From Pseudomonadota bacterium (GTDB lineage Bacteria > Pseudomonadota > Alphaproteobacteria > Rhizobiales > Hyphomicrobiaceae): DNA of 5,407 nucleotides. How positions within the stretch are numbered: the stretch's first letter is position 1; each line of letters begins with the position of its first letter. Of this stretch, positions 1 to 5,407 are shown piece by piece. The notes below the pieces were generated by a model. The model had not been told where the DNA came from, did no database searches, and was given only the letters and a program-made list of their open reading frames with translations. The position numbers and the translations under genes were made by a program. The stretch is taken from positions 1 to 5,407 of the forward strand of contig JAKALI010000335.1 of NCBI GenBank assembly GCA_021813195.1, in the 5' to 3' direction.

Positions 1-242
1 GTCAGGACCAGCCTCTTCTTCCGAAGGCCGCTTATACAGGAACCGCCTCATATGCGGTAGTCACGATAGCATTCCGGAAAGCGCGCACCTGCCCTCACTT
101 CCAAACTCGGCGCACCATGCAAAACCGCAACCGCATAAGAGAGAGGGGCGGCGGTCAAAGAGACTGATACCCTTTTGCATAAAATGGCAAATTGCAATGC
201 GATGCCGATTTTTAGCGGCGTGATCGCTGGCACATCCGTTGT
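1..242. other. Left flank with no supported gene
   Basis: No protein family is recognisable here. A 61-codon minus-strand frame (233 to 48) follows the PLP enzyme gene, but it has no convincing ribosome binding site or known motif. A second minus-strand frame begins with ATG at 51-49, reads MRRFLYKRPSEEEAGPD and runs off the window edge. It could be the start of a further gene, but it lacks a visible Shine-Dalgarno sequence. No convincing terminator follows the PLP enzyme: the short AGCG/CGCT stem near 214-228 is followed by A rather than T on the transcribed strand. Confidence 0.4.
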
Positions 243-1757
243 CTATTGCGGCTCAAATAGGCCCAGGTCAGCGTTGAAGGCGTAGTGCCCAGTCAGGTTT
301 TCAATCACGGCAGGAAGCGCGGCAATACTGTCGATAATGAAGCGCACTTTGTTTTCGGGCATGAAGATGCTGAAGTTCAGGCGTACGAAGCCCGGCTTGT
401 TGGCCTCATTGCCAGCCAGGATTTCGCAGCGCAGCTGTTCAGATTGTGCGGGCCCGATCGACAGCAGCCGATGGGCATAGGGGCCGGCACAAGCACAACC
501 GCCACGCGCTTGAATGCCAAATCTGTCGCTTAGGATGCGTGTGACCAGTTGGGGATGAATATAATCACCCCGTGGATCCTTGATGAGAAACGAAAAGATC
601 GGCAGTCGCGGCGCCGTGAGCGAGCCCAGAATCTCGAGACCTTCGACATCCTGCCAGGACGTGATCGCGCCCCGCGCCAGCTCGGCATTGCGGCGGACCG
701 TGTAGTCCGGTCCCACTGCATCTTTCACAAGAAATGCGAGTGCGGCCCTAACATCGCCGACGTAATTTGGGGTTCCGGCTTCCTCTCGGTCTTCGAGCTT
801 GTCGACATAATCGTGTGAGCGTGACGAAACGAACTTGACTGTGCCGCCACCTGATATCATCGGCCGGTTTGTCACAACTGCATCACGCCGCACGATCAGC
901 ACGCCCGAAGAAGCAGGGCCGCCGACAAACTTATGTGGCGAGATGGCTACGGCATCGATCTCCGCACCTGGCGCCGGGGTCATGCTGACCGGAAGGTAAG
1001 GCCCCCCACCGGCATAATCCCAGACCATCAACGCGCCCGCAGCCTTGACGACGCGGGTGATGGTGGCGACATCGGTCACGATTCCCGTGATATTCGACGC
1101 CGCTGAAAAGGCACAAATCACGCGACAGGCTTGCTTGCTTTCGGTAAGGACACGAGACAATTCTGCTATATCCGGTCCACCTGCCGGTGATTCGCCGATC
1201 TCCACCACTTCTGCACCGCTTTCGCGCCACGGAAGGATGTTGGAATGGTGTTCGTACGGCCCAATGATGACCCGCGCGCGCGCATTGCTGCCCTTCGGGA
1301 AGAGTGTGGAAAGAAGTTGGAGGCGTCCGGCAGGGCGCCGATCTCTTTCCGGTATCGCGAACAATGCCGCGAGTCGATTGAGCCCAGCTGTCGCGCCGGC
1401 GCCGCAAAATATCACAGCGTGGCGACTATCCGCGCCGCAAAGCCTTGCGATCGTCGCTCTGGCGCTGTTGCGCAAGCGTGTGGAATATGTGCCGCAGAAC
1501 GAGGCTTCGGTGTGGGGATTGGCGTAATAGGGTAGTACATGTGTAGCAACGAAATCTTCGACCTGCCTGAGCGGGCGACCAGAAGCGACGTAATCCGCAT
1601 AGAGAAGAGGTTTGGGTCCGAACGGGCCATCAAGGATTATGTCTTGTCCAATGATTCCTTTGCGGATGCTGTCGACGATGTTGCCTACGGCGAGAGAACT
1701 GCGAAATCGGTCAAGGAGACGGGTTGGATCGGACGGGATTAGCGATATCATTTGCAT
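243..1757 (-). CDS. Class V aminotransferase-fold PLP enzyme, cysteine desulfurase-like
   Basis: This is a complete 504-residue cytoplasmic enzyme of the class V aminotransferase / cysteine desulfurase superfamily (fold type I, PLP-dependent). Visible landmarks are: the N-terminal YADYVASGR segment (53-61); ANPHTEAS (79-86); the glycine-rich FCGAGAT cofactor loop (117-123); GPYEHHSN (166-173), whose histidine should stack on the PLP ring; VWDYAG with Asp247 for the pyridine nitrogen; and SPHKFVGGP with the Schiff-base lysine at Lys276. GGGTV (303-307) and REEAGTP (324-330) follow. Near the C-terminus RGGCACAGPYAH (418-429) places Cys423 five residues after Arg418, as in the SufS nucleophile loop. 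There is no signal peptide. The subgroup recalls widespread class V enzymes of unknown substrate, so desulfurase, lyase and epimerase activities are all possible. Two starts compete: ATG at 1757, and ATG at 1751, which lies 8 bases after a TTAGG at 1764-1760 and has the better spacing. The gene is divergent from the TonB receptor. Confidence 0.93.
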   Translation of the reverse strand: MQMISLIPSDPTRLLDRFRSSLAVGNIVDSIRKGIIGQDIILDGPFGPKPLLYADYVASGRPLRQVEDFVATHVLPYYANPHTEASFCGTYSTRLRNSARATIARLCGADSRHAVIFCGAGATAGLNRLAALFAIPERDRRPAGRLQLLSTLFPKGSNARARVIIGPYEHHSNILPWRESGAEVVEIGESPAGGPDIAELSRVLTESKQACRVICAFSAASNITGIVTDVATITRVVKAAGALMVWDYAGGGPYLPVSMTPAPGAEIDAVAISPHKFVGGPASSGVLIVRRDAVVTNRPMISGGGTVKFVSSRSHDYVDKLEDREEAGTPNYVGDVRAALAFLVKDAVGPDYTVRRNAELARGAITSWQDVEGLEILGSLTAPRLPIFSFLIKDPRGDYIHPQLVTRILSDRFGIQARGGCACAGPYAHRLLSIGPAQSEQLRCEILAGNEANKPGFVRLNFSIFMPENKVRFIIDSIAALPAVIENLTGHYAFNADLGLFEPQ

Positions 1758-1760
1758 TGC

Positions 1761-2006
1761 CTAACGCGGCCGAATGGGCGTGAGGTTGCCAACGGCGGCC
1801 GGCGATTGCGGGGCCGGCAGAAGGTTCGTATCGTGCTGCTTAGCGAGTTCTCTTCGCTGATTCATGAAACTGCTCAAGGCAACCTTTCCATCTATATGAG
1901 AGAGTGCTCGATACGTGCTGAACGTTGGCGAATGCCCGTCAAAAACCCGACTGAAGATAGGGCGAGAGTGTTTCTGTGAACGAACCCACAATGTTCTGAG
2001 ACGCAA
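1761..2006 (-). CDS. Doubtful short frame ending at the PLP enzyme start
   Basis: An 81-codon minus-strand frame could start at a TTG at 2006-2004. It ends with TAG at 1763-1761, only 3 bases before the ATG at 1757. Its last half (around HIDGKVALSSF, then MNQRRELAKQHD) reads more like protein than the rest of the gap. The frame stays open upstream without a better start, as far as a stop near 2088. The arrangement would suit a translationally coupled leader or the tail of a decayed gene. I recognise no family, the start codon is weak, and an overlapping frame on the same strand is longer, so a chance frame is quite possible. Confidence 0.15.
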   Translation of the reverse strand: MRLRTLWVRSQKHSRPIFSRVFDGHSPTFSTYRALSHIDGKVALSSFMNQRRELAKQHDTNLLPAPQSPAAVGNLTPIRPR

Positions 2007-2521
2007 GGCGGAGCCTTTTCCGCACTGGACGGCGACGTTTTTGGGGATCGCAGGATGCGGGTAGGCTGCGGCACTGCGCCGATAATGTCAGGCCAGTGGC
2101 GATCTCCGCCGGTGCTATCGGTTGTCTTCTCGGAATTGGAGCGGAACCGTACCCTCGTCAGTGAAACACTCGGAGGTCGGCGGCCCGCGACGCTTACCGG
2201 CCGCGCTCGGCTTCGTGCCCAACCATTGGGCATGGTGTTGGCGCCAAGCAGGCGGGTTCCACCGGGTTTGGGTGCAAGGTTGCGGCATGCATCCACTGGT
2301 TGAAGCGCTCGCGTGTTGATGTTTCCAGTGACACCCGGTGTTGCCGAAATTGTGGATGCCACCACCGCTGTGGGCCGGAGATAGTGCGCAATGACTTTTT
2401 CTGAGCAAATTTGTTACGGATTGATCTTTGACCTGCGTCTTTAATTTTGATGGCGCCTGTGTCATCGCCGTCTTCGTTGCTACGGTGGGCAAGGCGAGCA
2501 GGATTGAGAGCTGGACCAATA

Positions 2522-2542
2522 GTTGCGCGAATTGTGCGCAAC
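2522..2542. promoter_or_regulatory. Operator-like dyad upstream of the TonB receptor
   Basis: GTTGCGC at 2522-2528 and GCGCAAC at 2536-2542 are perfect 7-bp inverted arms around a 7-base centre, with partial further symmetry inside. The dyad ends 33 bases before the receptor start codon. A weak promoter could overlap it, with TTGAGA at 2504-2509 and, 17 bases on, GCGAAT at 2527-2532, although that -10 match is poor. The spacing suits binding by a dimeric repressor. No Fur-type AT-rich box is visible. This could equally be a short stem in the leader mRNA. Confidence 0.35.
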
Positions 2543-2560
2543 CGCGATTGTCTTATGCAT

Positions 2561-2568
2561 GAGAGGGG
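2561..2568 (+). promoter_or_regulatory. Ribosome binding site deciding the receptor start
   Basis: GAGAGGGG lies 7 bases before the ATG at 2576. It supports that start over the in-frame ATGs at 2447, 2450 and 2555, because translation from 2576 begins directly with a proper signal peptide. Confidence 0.7.
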
Positions 2569-2575
2569 ATTCTAC

Positions 2576-4999
2576 ATGCTCAAAGTGTCAAATGCGTTTC
2601 GCAAGACAGCCTTGCTTACCTCGACGGCGGTGGTTGCATCGTCCCTGCTATGTCTAGCTGCTCAGCCAGTGCAGGCGCAGGGCACGGTTACGGGCACCGG
2701 AACCAATACGGCTCAGCAAAAACCAGCGGGCGGCCAAGTGGAAGAGGTTGTTGTGACCGGTATGCGGGGCGAATCACGCTCGCGCCTCGACACGGTCTCA
2801 CCGGTCGACGTCATCACGGATCAGATGCTCAAACAGCAGGGCACAACGGAAATCGCCACCGCGCTAGCAAACGTTGAACCTTCCATCGACTTTCCGCGCC
2901 CGGCTGTGACCGACGCCACCGACGCCATCCGTCCGGCTACGCTGCGCGGCATGTCACCCGACCAGACCTTGGTGCTCATCAATAGCGTGCGGGGCCATAG
3001 CTCCGCGCTGCTCAACATCAACGGGTCGGTCGGCCGTGGTGCGGCGGCAGTTGACCTCAACACCATACCCTCGGTGGCACTGGAATCGATCGAGGTGCTG
3101 CGTGACGGCGCCTCGGCGCTATACGGCTCCGATGCCATCGCCGGCGTCGTGAACTTGCGCCTGCGCCAGGCCAACTCCGGCGGTGGCGCGAACGTGACCT
3201 ATGGTTTCTACGACACCGACGTGAAAACCGCGCGCGATAGTCGTCACGTCACAGGCGAAGGCGTGGTAACGGCCGCGGGATGGCAGGGCCTCGGCCTGGG
3301 CAGCGATGGCTTCCTGACGATCTCCGGCGAGTACACACACCGTAACCCGACCAGCCGCGGCGATCTTGACCCGCGCCTCACCACTCCGGCGGTCGACAGC
3401 CGCTACGGCGATCCCCAGGTCGGCAGCTATTCTTTTTACGCGAACGCCGGCAAGCCGATCGGTGAGAACTGGGAGATTTACGGCTGGGCCGGCTATCAAG
3501 ATCGCGACAGCAAGTCGGCAGCCTTCCCGCGCATCCCCTCCAGCGTCGCCTCGCATGGCCTCGCTTCGATCTACCCCGACGGCTTCCTGCCACTCATCCA
3601 GACCCGATCGCAAGACATGACGTTCACCGGCGGGGCGCGCGGTGAGATTGACGATTGGGACGTCAACTTCGACCTCAGCTATGGCCGCAACGAGATCAAG
3701 TTCGATACGCTGCATTCGGCCAACTACAGCCTTGGGACGAGCACGCCGCTCAGCTTTTACGATGGCACGATGAGCTACGATCAGCTCGTCGGCAATATCG
3801 ACGTGTCGAAGAAATTCGACGTGTTTCAGGCACTCACGGTCGCCTTCGGCTTTGAAGGCCGGCGGGAGGGCTATGGGATCGAGGCGGGCGATCTGAGCAG
3901 CTACACCGGCAGCGGCGCGCAGGGTTTCCCGGGCTTCTCGCCGGCCAACAATGTCTCGAAGGACCGCGCCAACGAATCGATCTACTTCGATCTTGAAGCG
4001 CAGGTGACCGACAAGCTCCAGGTCGGCATCGCTGGCCGCGGCGAGGACTACTCGGATTTCGGGACGACAGCGACCGGAAAGGTGTCGGCGCGTTACGATT
4101 TCACGCCCAACTTTGCGATCCGTGGCGCCGCTTCGACCGGCTTCCGCGCGCCCTCGCTGCAGCAGGAGTATTTTACGTCGATTGCCTCTGTGATCCAGAA
4201 CAACAATGTCGTTCTCACGGGTACCTTCCCGGCGACATCGCCAGTAGCCGAGGCGCTTGGCGGCAGGGCGCTTCAACCCGAGAAGTCGACGAACTTTTCG
4301 GCCGGCTTCGTATTCCAAAAGGGTGCCTTCAACGTCACTCTGGATGGCTATATCATCCACGTTTACAACCAGCTCGGTTTGTCTGAGAACATTCCTGCCA
4401 CGTTCAGTCCGGACGTTGCCGCGCTCCTCGCGCCTTACAACGTTGCGGCCGCACGCTTCTTCATCAACGGCCTTGCCACCACGACCAAGGGCATCGATCT
4501 GGTCGCGAATTACAAACTCGATACCGAAACGGCCGGCCTCTTTGACTTCACGCTCGCCGGCAATATCAACAATGTGGATGTGACCAGGGTGCCGACGACC
4601 ACCTCGACGCTGAATCCGGCGCCGACGCTTTATGCCCGCAGCCGTATTCTGACGATGGAAGAAGGTACGCCCCGTCAGAAGGCGACAGGCTCGGTTGTGT
4701 GGTCGCGCGGCGAATTCGGAGCCACAGCCCGGGTTACCTATTATGGAAATGTGATTCAGCCCGGCACGACGGCGGCGTCTGATCTGTCGGTTGGCAGCCA
4801 TGTGATCTCCGATCTGGAATTGCGCTACCAGGCATGGAACAATCTCACTCTTGCGGTTGGCGCGGACAATCTGTTCGACGTCTACCCCAAGGCGGTTCCG
4901 GCCGCGCTTGACTCGTCAGGGGTCTTGGCCTTTCCGTTCTACTCGCCATTCGGATTCAACGGCCGGTATCTCTATGCCCGCGCCGGAATAACCTGGTAA
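2576..4999 (+). CDS. TonB-dependent outer-membrane receptor
   Basis: This complete 807-residue receptor would import a ligand across the outer membrane using energy from TonB-ExbB-ExbD. The signal peptide has a basic start (MLKVSNAFRK), a hydrophobic core (about 11-30) and a likely cleavage after VQA at residue 34. A TonB box-like EEVVVTG sits at 56-62. The plug domain runs roughly 70-197, with VDVITDQML, LRGMSPDQTLVLINSVR (123-139), the IPSVALESIEVLRDGASALYG block (164-184) and SDAIAGVVNL. The remaining 600 or so residues form the 22-strand barrel, with TGFRAPS (521-527), TKGIDL (637-642), DNLFDVYP (764-771) and a C-terminal strand ending in Trp807, as the BAM complex expects. Ligand specificity cannot be read from the sequence; siderophore, peptide, sugar or thiol compounds are all possible. 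An upstream in-frame extension to 2447 exists but would put 43 unlikely residues before the signal peptide. The ggt start follows after 10 bases, suggesting co-transcription. Confidence 0.97.
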   Translation: MLKVSNAFRKTALLTSTAVVASSLLCLAAQPVQAQGTVTGTGTNTAQQKPAGGQVEEVVVTGMRGESRSRLDTVSPVDVITDQMLKQQGTTEIATALANVEPSIDFPRPAVTDATDAIRPATLRGMSPDQTLVLINSVRGHSSALLNINGSVGRGAAAVDLNTIPSVALESIEVLRDGASALYGSDAIAGVVNLRLRQANSGGGANVTYGFYDTDVKTARDSRHVTGEGVVTAAGWQGLGLGSDGFLTISGEYTHRNPTSRGDLDPRLTTPAVDSRYGDPQVGSYSFYANAGKPIGENWEIYGWAGYQDRDSKSAAFPRIPSSVASHGLASIYPDGFLPLIQTRSQDMTFTGGARGEIDDWDVNFDLSYGRNEIKFDTLHSANYSLGTSTPLSFYDGTMSYDQLVGNIDVSKKFDVFQALTVAFGFEGRREGYGIEAGDLSSYTGSGAQGFPGFSPANNVSKDRANESIYFDLEAQVTDKLQVGIAGRGEDYSDFGTTATGKVSARYDFTPNFAIRGAASTGFRAPSLQQEYFTSIASVIQNNNVVLTGTFPATSPVAEALGGRALQPEKSTNFSAGFVFQKGAFNVTLDGYIIHVYNQLGLSENIPATFSPDVAALLAPYNVAAARFFINGLATTTKGIDLVANYKLDTETAGLFDFTLAGNINNVDVTRVPTTTSTLNPAPTLYARSRILTMEEGTPRQKATGSVVWSRGEFGATARVTYYGNVIQPGTTAASDLSVGSHVISDLELRYQAWNNLTLAVGADNLFDVYPKAVPAALDSSGVLAFPFYSPFGFNGRYLYARAGITW

Positions 5000-5009
5000 G
5001 AGATTGTCC

Positions 5010-5252
5010 ATGCACAAAGCCGTTATCATCGCCGCCGCAGCTGACGCTTGCGTCAGCTGCGGCGGCCGCACCCGCCATCCCCCCGCCCAGGCACTGGACA
5101 CGACGTCCGCCACCACGGCGCGCGCGGCGTTGGCAGCGGCAAAGCCCATCACTGCGCCCCATGCCATGGTGGTAAGCGCGCAGCACCTGGCCGCCGAAGT
5201 GGGGGGCATCCTGGAGAAGGGCGGCAACGCCGTCGATGCGGCGGTGGGCTAA
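5010..5252 (+). pseudogene. ggt: Truncated gamma-glutamyltranspeptidase, N-terminal 80 codons
   Basis: Gamma-glutamyltranspeptidase is a periplasmic N-terminal nucleophile hydrolase that cleaves or transfers gamma-glutamyl groups, for example from glutathione. Residues 48-79 here (around PHAMVVSAQHLAAEV, then ILEKGGNAVDAAV) match the hallmark N-terminal region of the family. A signal peptide begins MHKAVIIAAAA, with a likely AQA cleavage at residues 26-28. Intact family members are about 550-600 residues and need the self-processing Thr and catalytic loops much further on. All of that is missing, because a TAA at 5250-5252 ends the frame straight after the GGNAVDAAV motif, and no other frame downstream resumes the homology. 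The start ATG at 5010 has a weak AAGAG 7 bases upstream and lies 10 bases after the receptor stop. The product should be inactive. Residues 12-25 are oddly polar for a signal peptide. A ggt family member is clear; the exact subfamily is not. Confidence 0.82.
5031..5066. repeat. Perfect 17-bp inverted repeat inside ggt signal codons
   Basis: The arm GCCGCCGCAGCTGACGC at 5031-5047 is exactly complementary to 5050-5066, with only TT at the centre. In RNA the stem would close on a CUUG tetraloop at 5047-5050, giving 16 pairs that are mostly G-C. No T run follows, so it does not look like an ordinary intrinsic terminator. It lies 21 bases into ggt and 32 bases after the receptor stop, where it could protect the receptor mRNA from 3' decay or hinder ggt translation. 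Confidence 0.9.
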
Positions 5253-5407
5253 GTTCGCACGCACTTGATATCGGCATATCCTAATTAATAGGCATCACGG
5301 CATAACCGCCTTGAACGACCGCCACGGTCGGCTCCGATGAATGGCGAACACGTCGGAACGCCAGTGTGGTGGCGACCAGGACTTCACATCTTTCAGCAGC
5401 AGAGAGG
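5253..5407. other. Unassigned sequence after the ggt break
   Basis: Nothing here matches the rest of ggt. The first 40 bases or so are AT-richer than the neighbouring genes and contain a small CCTA/TAGG dyad at 5280-5292. Beyond that, two minus-strand frames are open to the window edge: one of 41 codons ending with TAG at 5283-5281 and one of 36 codons ending with TGA at 5297-5295. Plus-strand frames are also open. None is recognisable, so I do not choose between them. The stretch may be the end of a mobile element or of a neighbouring convergent gene. Confidence 0.4.

Larger units (their letters stand above)
1758..2575. other. Long divergent intergenic region, no recognised gene
   Basis: This gap of about 0.8 kb separates the divergent PLP enzyme and receptor genes and must contain the promoters of both. 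Several overlapping frames of 65-157 codons are open on both strands, but none shows a known motif, and they overlap one another extensively, as chance frames in GC-rich DNA do. Small symmetric elements are present: CCGATA/TATCGG arms at 2079-2084 and 2116-2121 enclosing a GGCG/CGCC stem; TGCCCA/TGGGCA arms at 2216-2221 and 2227-2232; and the palindrome TTGGCGCCAA at 2238-2247. The stretch may hold decayed gene remnants or an untranslated RNA, but neither can be shown from sequence alone. Confidence 0.5.

Noticed and set aside
214..228. Possible terminator after the PLP enzyme
   Set aside because: The stem has only four pairs and is followed by A residues, not T, on the transcribed strand.
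931..1535. Frames of 96-160 codons on both strands within the PLP enzyme gene
   Set aside because: All overlap the clearly coding minus-strand frame and show no family motif.
2005..2019. AAGGC/GCCTT mini-hairpin followed by T residues
   Set aside because: A five-pair stem with a three-base loop and only two extra T is too weak to call a terminator, and no gene ends just before it.
1892..2365. 157-codon minus-strand frame in the divergent gap
   Set aside because: There is no recognisable domain and the composition is Arg/Pro/Ser-rich. It overlaps other open frames on both strands, so it cannot be supported as a gene.
2447..2575. Longer receptor start with 43 extra residues
   Set aside because: The extension is Arg-rich and non-conserved in style, and would bury the signal peptide. 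The ATG at 2576 has a good ribosome binding site and begins the signal peptide directly.
3119..4801. 560-codon minus-strand frame opposite the receptor gene
   Set aside because: It is an antisense shadow of GC-rich codons. Its product is rich in Arg and Ala and has no motif, while the receptor frame has a full set of family motifs.
5048..5284. 78-codon frame overlapping ggt in another phase
   Set aside because: It reads as a His/Arg-rich shadow, while the ggt frame carries the family motif.

Overview
The window looks like chromosomal DNA of a GC-rich Gram-negative bacterium, most likely an alphaproteobacterium. The main clues are a large TonB-dependent outer-membrane receptor with a sphingomonad/caulobacter-type C-terminus, GC-rich third codon positions in the coding parts, and a periplasmic gamma-glutamyltranspeptidase start. 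The taxon is an inference from style, not a match to a named genome.

Layout from left to right. Positions 1-242 hold no gene I can support. Positions 243-1757 (minus strand) encode an intact 504-residue class V (cysteine-desulfurase-fold) PLP enzyme. Positions 1758-2575 are a long divergent gap of about 0.8 kb with no recognisable gene. It contains a weak short minus-strand reading frame that ends 3 bases before the PLP enzyme, several small inverted repeats, and an operator-like dyad just ahead of the receptor. Positions 2576-4999 (plus strand) encode a complete 807-residue TonB-dependent receptor. After 10 bases, positions 5010-5252 carry the first 80 codons of a gamma-glutamyltranspeptidase (ggt), which stops just after its conserved N-terminal motif. 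Positions 5253-5407 are unrelated to ggt and remain unassigned, so a rearrangement junction probably lies near 5247-5252.

How the parts may work together: the receptor and ggt are spaced like an operon. The receptor would bring a substrate into the periplasm, and an intact transpeptidase there would cleave gamma-glutamyl compounds such as glutathione. The divergent PLP enzyme has a desulfurase-like fold and a cysteine at the position of the SufS nucleophile. A thiol or gamma-glutamyl-compound scavenging locus is therefore a reasonable but unproven idea. In this copy ggt is broken, so any such pathway is incomplete unless another ggt exists elsewhere.

The most unusual structure is a perfect 17-bp inverted repeat with a TT centre inside the ggt signal-peptide codons, next to a run of six C. 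The peptide encoded across this stretch is poorly hydrophobic, while the neighbouring frame reads as an ordinary Ala/Pro-rich signal peptide. I saw no CRISPR array, tRNA, rRNA or complete insertion sequence.
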